A DNA stretch of 64,000 nucleotides from CAZEQK01 sp964514395 (GCA_964514395.1 CAZEQK010000016.1:1-64000); one strand, 5' to 3'. Counted from the first letter of the stretch, positions 8,209 to 17,330 are shown. Program-made: numbers and translations. The notes: generated by a model from the letters alone, not told the origin.

Positions 8209-8238
8209 AAAAACATCTGTTTGTTAACAGATGTTTTT
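8209..8238 (+). terminator. lexA terminator
   Basis: 13-bp stem (AAAAACATCTGTT with its complement) and a 4-base loop, T-run within the right arm, 9 bases after the lexA stop. Confidence 0.85.
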
Positions 8239-8244
8239 AACAAT

Positions 8245-8310
8245 AAAAACTCCTTAATCAGAGTAAAATGTACACTTTGTAAAGGACATTTTAGAGATTA
8301 AGGAGTTTTT
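8245..8310. terminator. Long-loop bidirectional terminator between lexA and glnA
   Basis: 15-bp perfect arms AAAAACTCCTTAATC (8245-8259) and its complement (8296-8310) flank a 36-base loop that holds an inner stem AAAATGT/ACATTTT. A/T runs on both outer edges allow use from both strands. It ends 8 bases before the glnA stop. Confidence 0.75.
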
Positions 8311-8318
8311 TATATTAT

Positions 8319-9653
8319 CTAATAAGTTTTTATATACTGTTCTCTTTCCCATGGGTGAACCTGTGTTCTGTACATATCCCACTCGATAAGTTTAGCTTCT
8401 ACAAAATGATCTACTGCATGTTCACCTAGTGCTGATAGTATCACTTCATCATTCATTAACTCTCCAAGAGCTTCATGAAGATCAGCAGGTAAGTTTTGAA
8501 TTCCTAGCTTATTCCTATCTTCCTCTGACATAACATAAATGTTACGGTCAATCGGAGCTGCTAAATCTATTTTATTCTTAATACCATCTAATCCAGCTTT
8601 TAACAACACAGCTAATGCTAAATATGGATTTGTGGATGGGTCTGGATGACGAACTTCAATTCTAGTACTTAGCCCTCTTGCTGCAGGAACACGAATTAAC
8701 GGACTTCTGTTTTTAGGAGACCATGCAACATATACAGGTGCTTCATAACCAGGTACTAATCGCTTGTATGAATTAACAGTTGGATTAGTAATAGCTACAA
8801 GTGAACGTGCATGCTTTAATATTCCTGCTGTATAATATCTTGCAGTCTCAGACAATCCTAATTCGTCATTCTCATCGTAGAATGTGTTAACATCTCCATC
8901 AAATAATGACATATGTGTATGCATACCAGAACCATTCACTCCATATAACGGCTTTGGCATGAAAGTCGCGTGTAAACCATGCTTTCTTGCTATTGTTTTT
9001 ACGACTAACTTAAAGGTTTGGATATTATCAGCTGTTTCCACCGCATTTGCATATTTAAAATCAATTTCGTGTTGTCCTGGTGCCACTTCATGGTGAGAAG
9101 CCTCTACTTCAAACCCCATGTCGTCTAAAGTCATTACAATATCTCTTCGGCAATTTTCACCAAGATCAACAGGTGCTAAATCAAAATAGGCGCCGTGATC
9201 ATTAAGATTTAAAGTAGGTTCACCGTGCTCATCTGTTTTAAATAAGAAAAACTCTGGTTCAGGTCCTACATTCATTGCTGAAAATCCCATATCTTCAGCT
9301 TCTTTTAATACTTTTTTCAAGATACCTCTAGGATCTCCAGCAAACGGTGTTCCATCAGGCATATAGATATCACAGATTAATCCTGCAACCTTACCTTCAT
9401 CAGATTGAAAAGGATAGATGACCCATGTATCTAAATCGGGATATAAGTACATATCTGATTCTTCTATTCTTACAAAACCTTCTATGGAAGAACCATCAAA
9501 CATAATTTTATTATCCAATGCTTTGTCTAATTGACTGATAGGCACTTCTACATTTTTATTTATTCCTAATAAATCTGTAAACATTAAGCGAATAAAGCGT
9601 ACATTTTCATCATTAGCAATTTTCAAAATATCTTCTTTCGTATACTTTCCCAT
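8319..9653 (-). CDS. glnA: Glutamine synthetase, type I-alpha
   Basis: Forms glutamine from glutamate, ammonia and ATP as a cytoplasmic dodecamer. 444 residues, the same as B. subtilis GlnA, and no adenylylation-type insertion, so it belongs to the Gram-positive GSI-alpha class controlled by feedback inhibition. Arg62 (FVRIEESD), which mediates glutamine feedback in B. subtilis, is present. Metal and substrate blocks NVGPEPEFF, GQHEID, NGSGMH, the flap PGYEAPVYVAWS and RIEVRHPDPSTNPYLA are intact. Feedback-inhibited GS also sequesters GlnR and TnrA. It is the second gene of the glnRA operon, 58 bases after glnR, with ribosome site AAGGAGAG. Confidence 0.98.
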   Translation of the reverse strand: MGKYTKEDILKIANDENVRFIRLMFTDLLGINKNVEVPISQLDKALDNKIMFDGSSIEGFVRIEESDMYLYPDLDTWVIYPFQSDEGKVAGLICDIYMPDGTPFAGDPRGILKKVLKEAEDMGFSAMNVGPEPEFFLFKTDEHGEPTLNLNDHGAYFDLAPVDLGENCRRDIVMTLDDMGFEVEASHHEVAPGQHEIDFKYANAVETADNIQTFKLVVKTIARKHGLHATFMPKPLYGVNGSGMHTHMSLFDGDVNTFYDENDELGLSETARYYTAGILKHARSLVAITNPTVNSYKRLVPGYEAPVYVAWSPKNRSPLIRVPAARGLSTRIEVRHPDPSTNPYLALAVLLKAGLDGIKNKIDLAAPIDRNIYVMSEEDRNKLGIQNLPADLHEALGELMNDEVILSALGEHAVDHFVEAKLIEWDMYRTQVHPWEREQYIKTY

Positions 9654-9711
9654 CGCATTCTCTCCTTACATTTTTAATTTATTCTCATATGCCTAGGCAT
9701 TGAGTTTAAGA

Positions 9712-10116
9712 TTAATGGAAAAACCGTGATAAATCTCCTTGTATCAAGGAATGAACTTGACCTGGTTTTTGCTGTAATATCTCTCGTTTTAATTTTTTTC
9801 TTATTTCAGAGTATGAAACTTGATTTTTCTCTCTTGCTTTTAACTCCCTGATTTTTTCTTCCTTCTTTTCAATTTCTCTTCTTAGAAATAGTTCTTTAAT
9901 TCCCGCTAAATTGACTCCCTTATCCAAAAGACTTTTAATTTCTAATAAATTGTCAATATCTGAAAATGAAAAGAGTCGATGTCTACCCTTTGTTCTAGCA
10001 GGTTTTATCAGATTCTGTTCCTCATAATATCTTATTTGTCTTGCAGATAATTCCGTCAATTCGATGATAACACTTATGGGAAAAAGAGGTCGATTTCTTC
10101 TTTCAAAATCGTTCAT
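9712..10116 (-). CDS. glnR: Nitrogen-control repressor GlnR (MerR family)
   Basis: 134 residues. Residues 10-75 form a MerR-type winged helix (LSARQIRYYEEQNLIKPARTK), followed by a coiled coil and the GlnR C-terminal tail LIQGDLSRFFH, which in B. subtilis is the autoinhibitory segment relieved by feedback-inhibited glutamine synthetase. It represses glnRA under nitrogen excess. Its own promoter region holds a perfect GlnR site plus a second imperfect one, as expected for autorepression. The ribosome site AAAGGAGAG precedes the ATG. Confidence 0.97.
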   Translation of the reverse strand: MNDFERRNRPLFPISVIIELTELSARQIRYYEEQNLIKPARTKGRHRLFSFSDIDNLLEIKSLLDKGVNLAGIKELFLRREIEKKEEKIRELKAREKNQVSYSEIRKKLKREILQQKPGQVHSLIQGDLSRFFH

Positions 10117-10146
10117 CTATCTCTCTCCTTTTTTAATTATAGCTAA

Positions 10147-10175
10147 ATTTTAATATATGTTATATTTATTGTCAA
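10147..10175 (-). promoter_or_regulatory. glnRA promoter
   Basis: Minus strand TTGACA (10170-10175), 17-base spacer, TAAAAT (10147-10152), 31 bases upstream of glnR. Confidence 0.8.
10158..10174. promoter_or_regulatory. GlnR/TnrA-like operator, proximal, imperfect
   Basis: A 17-bp element TGTTA-N7-TGTCA, one mismatch from TGTNA-N7-TNACA, overlapping the -35 and spacer of the glnRA promoter. Confidence 0.6.
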
Positions 10176-10180
10176 TATAA

Positions 10181-10197
10181 TGTTAGATTTCCTTACA
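10181..10197. promoter_or_regulatory. GlnR/TnrA operator, distal, perfect match
   Basis: TGTTAGATTTCCTTACA fits the GlnR/TnrA consensus TGTNA-N7-TNACA exactly. It sits just upstream of the -35, spaced 23 bases (about two helical turns) from the proximal site, as in the two-operator B. subtilis glnRA region. Confidence 0.85.
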
Positions 10198-10206
10198 TTG
10201 ATTTTC

Positions 10207-10237
10207 AAAAAAAAAATAGGAGAATTAATTTCCTCCT
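10207..10237 (-). terminator. Terminator after ynbB
   Basis: A short AGGAG/CTCCT stem (10218-10222 with 10233-10237) followed on the minus strand by a run of ten T. It separates ynbB from glnR. Confidence 0.6.
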
Positions 10238-10274
10238 CATTTTCGTTTTCTATTATCAACCTATTTCTTATATC

Positions 10275-11543
10275 TTATACTTTAAATAATCTTTTATTAG
10301 TCATCATTTCTAATGCTGTAAACACGCCATACTTTACATGTTGATAGGTCAAACCACCTTGTAAATATCCTATATATGGTTCTTTAAATGGTGCATCTCC
10401 AGATAATTCTAGACTTGCCCCCTGTATAAACGTACCAGCTGCCATAATGACAGGATGCTGATATCCAGGTATGGAAGCTGGTTCTGGCACAACATGTGCA
10501 TCAATAGGCGATCCGTTTTGAATACCCTGTAAGAAAATTAATAAAGCATTTGGATTACTGAACTTTACAGCTTGGATGATATCATTCCTTTTTTCTGTCC
10601 AATGAGGATTTGTCTCAAACCCAAGTTCCTCTAGTAACGCAGCAGTAAAAATACCACCCTTTAAAGCTTCACCAACAAAATGAGGGGCAAGAAAAAGTCC
10701 TTGATAAAAATCTGACATATACCCATACATTGCACCAACCTCACCACCAATACCTGGAGCTGTTAAACGGTAAGAGATCTGCTTAACAAATCCCATCTTA
10801 CCAACGATGTACCCACCTGATTTTGCTAATCCCCCACCAGGATTTTTTATTAATGATCCTATCACAATATCAGCACCTACAGAGCTTGGCTCGATTATAT
10901 CCGTAAATTCACCATAACAGTTGTCGACAAATAAGATAGCATCCTCTTTTATTTCTTTAACGAATTCAACCATCTCTTTGATGTCATCAACGCTAAAGGA
11001 GGCTCTCCATCCGTAGCCGCGTGACCTTTGAATGGCTACTACCTTAGTATGAGAATTGATTGCTCTTGCGACTCCTTCGTAATCGACCTTACCCGAATCA
11101 GTCAATGCTACAGATTGAAAATCAACACCCCATTCCTTTAAAGAGCCCATTCCACTACCGTTAATTCCAATTACTTTTTCTAATGTATCGTAGGGATTGC
11201 CACTAATATAAAGTAGTTCATCCCCAGGACGCAACAAGCCGAATAAACCAATGGTTAGTGCATGAGTTCCAGAAACAATATGAGGACGTACCAGAGCAGC
11301 TTCTGCTTGAAATATATCAGCATAAATTTTATCAAAGGTTTCTCTTCCTAAATCATCATAACCATAACCAGTAGATGATTTTAAATGAAAATCAGACACC
11401 TGATGCTGTTGGAAGGACTTTAATACCTTTGCTTGATTATATTCAACGATCCTATCAACTTCCCTTAATCTATATGAGATTTTTTCTTCGACTTTTTCTA
11501 TTTTTTCCTCCATGCTTTTATCAAAGTTAAAAAAAGAGTACAT
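10275..11543 (-). CDS. ynbB: YnbB, PLP-dependent methionine gamma-lyase-like protein
   Basis: 422 residues of the family often annotated as aluminium resistance protein or methionine gamma-lyase-like. It has an aspartate aminotransferase fold-type I: SGTHAL (phosphate contact), VDNCYGEF (Asp against the pyridine nitrogen), and GSLIKNPGGG, where the Lys is the likely PLP Schiff-base residue. The true reaction is not established. It follows hflX by 22 bases in the same direction, as in B. subtilis ynbA-ynbB, upstream of glnRA. The N-terminus (about 1-60) is a charged helix. Confidence 0.9.
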   Translation of the reverse strand: MYSFFNFDKSMEEKIEKVEEKISYRLREVDRIVEYNQAKVLKSFQQHQVSDFHLKSSTGYGYDDLGRETFDKIYADIFQAEAALVRPHIVSGTHALTIGLFGLLRPGDELLYISGNPYDTLEKVIGINGSGMGSLKEWGVDFQSVALTDSGKVDYEGVARAINSHTKVVAIQRSRGYGWRASFSVDDIKEMVEFVKEIKEDAILFVDNCYGEFTDIIEPSSVGADIVIGSLIKNPGGGLAKSGGYIVGKMGFVKQISYRLTAPGIGGEVGAMYGYMSDFYQGLFLAPHFVGEALKGGIFTAALLEELGFETNPHWTEKRNDIIQAVKFSNPNALLIFLQGIQNGSPIDAHVVPEPASIPGYQHPVIMAAGTFIQGASLELSGDAPFKEPYIGYLQGGLTYQHVKYGVFTALEMMTNKRLFKV

Positions 11544-11564
11544 AAAAAAACTCCAGTCTATTTT

Positions 11565-12830
11565 TTATTTAAGAAATTCCTTTAATTCATTGTTTAGATA
11601 AACTTTATTTAATTCAACAGATACTTCCCAAGACTCTTCCTCTTCATCCCATTTAGCCTTATCTAGTAGTTTACCATGGTTATGGAGGTAAGAAAGTAAA
11701 TCTGCTCTTTCTGCAGGGATGATAAAGGTATAGCTCATCCAATTTTCAGATAGCTTTTCTTCAATCAAGCTTAATAATCGCCCTAAATCATCCTCTTTAA
11801 ATGCCGATAGGTAGATTTGATCTTTATCATTCGCGAATTCCTGTCTCTTCATATCTGATGTGGTATGTAAAAGATCAGCCTTGTTGTATACAGTAATACT
11901 CGGTATGGTGTGAGCATTAATTTCCTTCAATAGCTTTTCCACCACCTTCATTTGCTCGAAATAGTATGGATGGCTGGCATCAACTACATGAAGAATAAGG
12001 TTGGATTCTCTTGATTCCTCAAGTGTTGACCGAAAAGCAGCAACGAGATCATGAGGTAAATCCTGTATAAAGCCCACGGTATCCGTTAAAATTATTTCTT
12101 TGCCAGTTGGAAGCATGACCTTTCTAGAAGTGGGATCTAACGTCGCAAACAATCTATCCTCAGCCAATATTTCTGAACCGCTTAATTGATTCAATAATGT
12201 CGATTTCCCAGCATTGGTATATCCAACAATGGCTACTTGAAAGGTATCATTCTTTTTTCTGCGATTTCGATACAGTTCTCGATGGCGCTCCATCCCCTCC
12301 AAATTTTTCTTTATCTCATGGATACGATGGCGGATATGTCTCCGGTCTGTTTCTAGCTTTGTTTCACCTGGACCTCTTGTCCCTATTCCTCCACCTAGTC
12401 TTGATAAGCTTAGTCCTTTACCAGATAATCTAGGTAATAGGTAATTTAGTTGAGCAAGCTCTACTTGATTTTTTCCATCTTTTGATTTGGCTCTTCCTGC
12501 AAATATATCAAGAATCAACTGAGTTCGATCAATCACCTTACAGCTTAATACTTTTTCTATATTTCGAATTTGCGATGGTGATAATTCAGCGTTAAAAATA
12601 ACAAGATCTGTTTTTAGTTCATCTACTAGTCTTAATAATTCTTCTATCTTTCCTTTTCCGATATACCACGCGGAATGTATACTTTCTCTTTTTTGTGTAA
12701 AGACCAATTGTACCTCTGCATGGGCTGTCTCAGCTAATCTTCTTAATTCTTCTAATGAATAATCTGTCTTAGCTTCGCTCTTAAATGGAAGGTACACTCC
12801 AACTAATATTGCTTTTTCAATATCGTTCAT
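11565..12830 (-). CDS. hflX: Ribosome-associated GTPase HflX
   Basis: 421 residues. The N-terminal HflX domain (1-175) ends with the glycine-rich LSRLGGGIGTRGPGETK linker that is diagnostic for the family. The G domain follows: G1 GYTNAGKST, G3 DTVGF, G4 NKAD; a small C-terminal domain completes the protein. HflX binds the 50S subunit and splits stalled 70S ribosomes under stress. It lies upstream of ynbB and is divergent from sfsA across 140 bases. The ribosome site is weak (GGTGAT). Confidence 0.96.
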   Translation of the reverse strand: MNDIEKAILVGVYLPFKSEAKTDYSLEELRRLAETAHAEVQLVFTQKRESIHSAWYIGKGKIEELLRLVDELKTDLVIFNAELSPSQIRNIEKVLSCKVIDRTQLILDIFAGRAKSKDGKNQVELAQLNYLLPRLSGKGLSLSRLGGGIGTRGPGETKLETDRRHIRHRIHEIKKNLEGMERHRELYRNRRKKNDTFQVAIVGYTNAGKSTLLNQLSGSEILAEDRLFATLDPTSRKVMLPTGKEIILTDTVGFIQDLPHDLVAAFRSTLEESRESNLILHVVDASHPYYFEQMKVVEKLLKEINAHTIPSITVYNKADLLHTTSDMKRQEFANDKDQIYLSAFKEDDLGRLLSLIEEKLSENWMSYTFIIPAERADLLSYLHNHGKLLDKAKWDEEEESWEVSVELNKVYLNNELKEFLK

Positions 12831-12970
12831 ATATTTTCTATCACCATCCCTGCACCCATCTTATGTTATACTATCTATTATCTACAACTGTCTTTAAAAA
12901 GAACCTAAACAATACTTAATTATAAATCAGATTTAGATTTCTAGCAAAATATTCTAAAACGAGGGTAAAC

Positions 12971-13687
12971 ATGACTAAAATATTATTCCCAAACCTTATG
13001 AAAGCCGAATTTTTAAATAGAGTTAATCGTTTTATTGCCAATGTAAGTATTAACGGAACCATTGAATCAGTTCATGTTCCTAGTACAGGCAGATTAGACG
13101 GTGTCTTAACTGAGGGAGTCACTTGTTACTTAAAGCCTGCAGAGAATAAAAATCGAAAAACAAAGTACACGTTATTTCTTGTGCAATATATGAATACAAT
13201 GGTTTGTATAGATGCACTAATTGCTAATGACTTTTCTCATCAACTATTAAAGGATAAAATGTTAATAGACGTAGAGGCTGGCGATATCCATAGAGAGGTT
13301 TCATTAGAAAAGGACCGTATTGATTTTGCCTTATTTTCCAATCGTTTAGTTCAATATATCGAAGTAAAATCAGTCAATAAAGTTGAGCAAGGCATAGCCT
13401 GTTTTCCAGATGCTCCTACTGAAAGAGGAAGAAAACACATTAAAACACTAATCAAATTACAAGCAGAGAACCATATTCAGTCACATATTCTTTTTATTGT
13501 TCAAAGAAATGATGCTAAAGTTTTTACGCCGTGCATCGATCGGGACCCCGTATTTGCTGAGTTGTTAACGCAGGCCTATAATCGTCATGTAAAAATTCAT
13601 GTCGCTTTGACTAATGTAACAGTAGAGGGTATCTTTTTTGATAAATGGTTAAACATCAACTTTGTGACGCATGAGACTTCACTTTAG
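12971..13687 (+). CDS. sfsA: DNA/RNA nuclease SfsA family protein
   Basis: 238 residues with the SfsA hallmarks: RFIANV near residue 20, HVPSTGRL near 36, KTKYTL, and YIEVKSV followed by FPDAPTERGRKHIKTL around residues 135-160. The D...EVK pattern is PD-(D/E)XK-nuclease-like. E. coli SfsA was named for sugar-fermentation stimulation, and nuclease activity has been attributed to the family. This copy is on the plus strand inside a minus-strand cluster, and its stop overlaps the convergent spoVK stop by 4 bases. Ribosome site GAGGGT. sfsA is not at this place in B. subtilis. Confidence 0.9.
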   Translation: MTKILFPNLMKAEFLNRVNRFIANVSINGTIESVHVPSTGRLDGVLTEGVTCYLKPAENKNRKTKYTLFLVQYMNTMVCIDALIANDFSHQLLKDKMLIDVEAGDIHREVSLEKDRIDFALFSNRLVQYIEVKSVNKVEQGIACFPDAPTERGRKHIKTLIKLQAENHIQSHILFIVQRNDAKVFTPCIDRDPVFAELLTQAYNRHVKIHVALTNVTVEGIFFDKWLNINFVTHETSL

Positions 13688-14661
13688 AAATGATTTGATA
13701 TAGACTTTCTTGTAAATATAAAATCCTCTGACTGGATAGTCATTAGTATTTGTTTAGAATTTGGTACATCATGATCACTGATTAAGCGAACCGCTTGATT
13801 TCTTATCGCTTTTTCTACCCAATTACGAACTAAACGTGCGTTACTAAAGTTTCGCAACGGATTGGCTTTTTCTTCCATAAGCATTTGTTTCATCCGATCC
13901 TTTGCAGCTGTAGAAAGGTCATAATCTCTCTCCTTAATCATCACCTCTGCTATTTCTAATAACTGCTCAATCGTATAATCTTCAAAATTTAATTGAATAG
14001 GAAAACGAGAATATAAGCCTGGATTGGCATGAATAAAAGAATCCATTTCATAGGAGTAACCAGCCAAAATGAGAATAAAATCATTTTTGTGATCCTCCAT
14101 CGCTTTTACAAGCACATCTATACTCTCTCTACCAAAATCCTTATCTCCTCCTCGGTATAGGGAGTAAGCTTCATCAATGAATAATATTCCACCTAACGCA
14201 TTATTCACTTGTTCACGTGTCTTTTGAGCGGTATGTCCGATATATTCCCCTACTAAATCAGCTCTTTCCACTTCTACTAAATGTCCTTTAGATAGTAATC
14301 CCATTTCCATAAACATATTTGCCATTATTCTTGCAACCGTTGTTTTCCCAGTCCCAGGGTTACCTTTAAATATCATATGAAATACCTGTGATTCGGATTT
14401 AAGCCCATATGTAGTTCGGTGATAGCTTATATTAATTAAAGCAAATATCTCAAAAATTAATTTTTTTATCTCATTAAGACCAACTAGACGATCAAGCTTC
14501 TGCACAATACGATTAAACTTCTCCTGAATCGATGGATTCATAGAGGAGTTTTCAACTTTTTTGCTGGGTAACTCCTTTACTTTTACCATCTCGCGATTAT
14601 GATCTAAAACGATTTGTATTTTATTTTGCCGTGGATGATTTAAAGCAAGTCTGTTTGTCAC
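13684..14661 (-). CDS. spoVK: Stage V sporulation protein K, AAA ATPase
   Basis: 325 residues, CbxX/CfxQ-type AAA ATPase. Walker A GNPGTGKTT at about residue 95 and Walker B GGILFIDEAY are intact, followed by the sensor and arginine-finger region (GLYSRFP). In B. subtilis SpoVK acts in the mother cell late in sporulation and is needed for spore maturation. The start is GTG, supported by GAGGAGG 6-7 bases upstream. Its stop overlaps that of sfsA. In B. subtilis spoVK also lies just upstream of ynbA (hflX), so the locus is conserved apart from the inserted sfsA. Confidence 0.93.
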   Translation of the reverse strand: MTNRLALNHPRQNKIQIVLDHNREMVKVKELPSKKVENSSMNPSIQEKFNRIVQKLDRLVGLNEIKKLIFEIFALINISYHRTTYGLKSESQVFHMIFKGNPGTGKTTVARIMANMFMEMGLLSKGHLVEVERADLVGEYIGHTAQKTREQVNNALGGILFIDEAYSLYRGGDKDFGRESIDVLVKAMEDHKNDFILILAGYSYEMDSFIHANPGLYSRFPIQLNFEDYTIEQLLEIAEVMIKERDYDLSTAAKDRMKQMLMEEKANPLRNFSNARLVRNWVEKAIRNQAVRLISDHDVPNSKQILMTIQSEDFIFTRKSISNHF

Positions 14662-14744
14662 AGTAGAACCTCCTCATAACATGATGATGTAATAATAATA
14701 TACGCAAAAAAAAAGAAAATGTGCTAATGCCCATTTACAAAAGA

Positions 14745-14772
14745 AAAAGAGCCTTTATATCAAGGCTCTTTT
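14745..14772 (-). terminator. Terminator of the membrane chemoreceptor gene
   Basis: 11-bp stem AAAAGAGCCTT/AAGGCTCTTTT, 6-base loop, T-rich tail on the minus strand, 17 bases past the stop. Confidence 0.85.
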
Positions 14773-14788
14773 GAGACAGTTGTAGACT

Positions 14789-16531
14789 TTATATATTAAA
14801 TTTTCCAACAGATTCATTCAATTCTATGGTAACCGTTTTAAGAACCTCAACATCATCATGTAGCGATTTTGCTATTTTTGATTGTTCGACAGAGTTCTGT
14901 AAAACATCCTTTGAAATACTAGACAATTGTTCTGAATTTCCTGCTAGTTGGTTAATCGTTTCTACAGTGTCCTCTGTTGCTTGGTTAATTTGTCTGATTC
15001 CTAATACGATCTCATCTATTTTATTCGTTAATGAGGTTATATTGTTAGCAATATTTTTAAAGGTGACAGAAGCCGTGTAGACTTTATCTCTACCTTCCTT
15101 TACCTCCTCAATACTCGTGTTAATACTCTCAATCGTTCTCTTTGCTGTTTTATCAGTAATCATAATAATCTTTGTTATCTCTTCTGATAAATCGGAGGTT
15201 TGCATCGCAAGCTCCCTTACTTGAGCAGCAACTACAGCAAAGCCTTTACCAGATTGGCCAGCTCTAGCTGCCTCAATCGTAGCATTTAGTGATAATATTT
15301 TTGTTTGATCTGCGATTTGATTAATTTTTCCAGATATATTCGTTATTTGTTTAATATTAGTAGTAAGCTCTTGAGAAAAATTATTTAAATCACTTGTATG
15401 ATTAAAAATTTGCTCCATTTGTTCTTCTATATTTCGTGTCTCATCAAAGCCTTGCTTTGAAAGTACATTTACCTCAGTAGCATTATCTGACACAAGCTCA
15501 ATGCTAGCTGATATTTGCTCCATCGATGCAGAAAGCTCCTGTGTAACGGAAGACAAATCTGTTATGGAAATATTTTGGTTATTGATATTAGATGTGATAT
15601 TTCCAATGTGATTCTCTACATCTGAAGCATATTGTGAGGATTTATTTGAATTATGTAATAATTCACTAGAAAATTGATCAATCCTATTCTTATTATCAAT
15701 AATTTTTCTGATAAGCTGCTGAATACCTTCCTTCATTTCTAGCAAGGTATTTTTGACACTTCCAATTTCATCATTTGATATTTTATTAAAGTAAATGTTC
15801 AAATCACCTGCTGCCATTCTATTGACTTGATTGTTAACTTCCTTAATACTACTAGCAATGGATCGTCCTATAATCTGAGCAGCAAGTAAAGATATTAAAA
15901 TTACAAAGGCACCTGCTAATAAAATAAGATAATAGATATTTTTTGTAAGACTAGCGATTTTTTGATTGATTAGCTGTTTGTATGTACTCGTTATTTCGAT
16001 TCCTTTGCTAATAAATAATGAAACTAAATTGTTCTTTGATTCAATACTCTGTTTAATGATAAAGGAATTGGTGTCAATTCCGTTTAGATTCTTTCTTTCT
16101 ACAACTAAATATTGGGTGGTATTCACTTTCTCCTTCATTATGGAGATATCATCAACAAAATTTTTTCTTTTTAATAAAAGTTCCTTACTAAGATTCAATT
16201 CATTATATTGTGCACTATTAATAGAGTTACTAATATCATCTAAACCGTTAGTAATAAGAGTCTGTATGCCAGCCATCATTTTTTTCGTTGGAGCCCTTGG
16301 AACATCTTCAATATATTTTGATTCATATAAAGAGAGCTCATAGATTTTCCAACCAACTTGATAAATCTCCTGCTCATTATTATGTAGCCCCTCTAATTGG
16401 TTTTGAAGAGCAATGAGGCCTTGATACTGAGTAAATACTATGTATAAAGCAAGCACAGTGACAATTAAAGAAGGTGACAAATACAATAGGATCTTTTTCT
16501 TGATCGATGAACTTTTCAATTTCTTAAACAT
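14789..16531 (-). CDS. Membrane methyl-accepting chemotaxis protein
   Basis: 580 residues with full receptor architecture: TM1 at about 13-34, an extracellular helical sensor of about 165 residues (four-helix-bundle type by length and predicted helicity), TM2 at about 199-222, HAMP at 223-275, and a long cytoplasmic coiled coil whose CheA/CheW-binding tip lies at about 410-443 (SLNATIEAARAG...GFAVVA..VRELA). Asn replaces the more usual second Ala in the tip (NATIEAA), a common variant. Strong ribosome site GGAGGTGAG. The ligand is unknown. This is the second receptor in the window. Confidence 0.95.
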   Translation of the reverse strand: MFKKLKSSSIKKKILLYLSPSLIVTVLALYIVFTQYQGLIALQNQLEGLHNNEQEIYQVGWKIYELSLYESKYIEDVPRAPTKKMMAGIQTLITNGLDDISNSINSAQYNELNLSKELLLKRKNFVDDISIMKEKVNTTQYLVVERKNLNGIDTNSFIIKQSIESKNNLVSLFISKGIEITSTYKQLINQKIASLTKNIYYLILLAGAFVILISLLAAQIIGRSIASSIKEVNNQVNRMAAGDLNIYFNKISNDEIGSVKNTLLEMKEGIQQLIRKIIDNKNRIDQFSSELLHNSNKSSQYASDVENHIGNITSNINNQNISITDLSSVTQELSASMEQISASIELVSDNATEVNVLSKQGFDETRNIEEQMEQIFNHTSDLNNFSQELTTNIKQITNISGKINQIADQTKILSLNATIEAARAGQSGKGFAVVAAQVRELAMQTSDLSEEITKIIMITDKTAKRTIESINTSIEEVKEGRDKVYTASVTFKNIANNITSLTNKIDEIVLGIRQINQATEDTVETINQLAGNSEQLSSISKDVLQNSVEQSKIAKSLHDDVEVLKTVTIELNESVGKFNI

Positions 16532-16611
16532 AACTCACCTCCAATTTATATAATTAGCTTAATATTTTTTGTAAGGTTTGTAAAGCTTTATCAAAAAGCT
16601 TCTCAATCAAA

Positions 16612-16947
16612 TTATTCATTATCTAGTAAATGTTCAAATAATATTTTTATTTTCTTATCTGTTTTCGGAAGCTCAATAATGATATATGGGTACGTGATTA
16701 ACTGGATAACAAACCCATCCCGGTCCTTTTCAATATACTTCACTAGAATGGTTATTTTATCTTCCATTTCTTCAACAGAAATGACCTCAATTCCATAGCC
16801 ACCTGTCCTTTTTTGCCCTCTTGTTATCACAACATAGGTATTAGTCTCCGTATGAATAACGGTATGAGCTTCTTGTAACTTATTCTCCTCTACCCAGTTC
16901 TTTACCTCTTCAGGAGAGTTCTCTATGTCAATAACCTTATATTCCAT
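16612..16947 (-). CDS. Solo PrcB C-terminal-domain protein
   Basis: 111 residues. The segment TRGQKRTGGYGIEV at about residues 43-56 matches the core of the PrcB_C domain found in the PrcB subunit of dentilisin-type protease complexes and in many small Firmicute proteins. There is no signal peptide, no membrane segment and no protease partner nearby, so the role is unknown. It reads toward the chemoreceptor gene 80 bases downstream. Ribosome site AAGGATG. The family call rests on the TGGYG motif and length. Confidence 0.65.
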   Translation of the reverse strand: MEYKVIDIENSPEEVKNWVEENKLQEAHTVIHTETNTYVVITRGQKRTGGYGIEVISVEEMEDKITILVKYIEKDRDGFVIQLITYPYIIIELPKTDKKIKILFEHLLDNE

Positions 16948-17038
16948 TCTTCTTCATCCTTTTCATTCATCATTACTATAAATATATTAATATAATTTAC
17001 ATTTAGTTCAAAATTTTTATCTTATATTTATTAAAATA

Positions 17039-17068
17039 AAAAAGCATCCTAAATTAAGAATGCTTTTT
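17039..17068 (-). terminator. hfq terminator
   Basis: 9-bp stem AAAAAGCAT/ATGCTTTTT with a 12-base loop, 26 bases past the hfq stop; T-rich tail on the minus strand. Confidence 0.8.
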
Positions 17069-17093
17069 ATTTCTTAGTATTAGTTGATTCTAA

Positions 17094-17330
17094 TTACTCC
17101 TCTTTACTTTCTTGACTAAAATTAATATTTTTTGCGGGTACAAATGTTGAAATGGCATGCTTATAAACCATTTGCTGCTTACCATCTGTCTCTAAAATGA
17201 CTGTGAAATTATCGAAGCCTTTGATTAATCCTCTTAATTGAAAACCGTTCATTAAGAAAATGGTCACAGGCACACTTTCTTTCCGAGCTACATTTAGAAA
17301 AGAGTCTTGAATATTAATACTTTGTTTCAT
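17094..17330 (-). CDS. hfq: RNA chaperone Hfq
   Basis: 78 residues with the complete Sm fold: Sm1 (VTIFLMNGFQLRGLIKGFDNFTVIL, residues about 22-46) and Sm2 (YKHAISTFVP, residues about 56-65). It forms a hexameric ring that binds small RNAs and A-rich RNA. The short acidic tail after residue 70 is typical of Gram-positive Hfq. It lies 33 bases downstream of miaA, the common miaA-hfq arrangement, with a strong AGGGGGG ribosome site and a terminator behind it. Confidence 0.97.
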   Translation of the reverse strand: MKQSINIQDSFLNVARKESVPVTIFLMNGFQLRGLIKGFDNFTVILETDGKQQMVYKHAISTFVPAKNINFSQESKEE

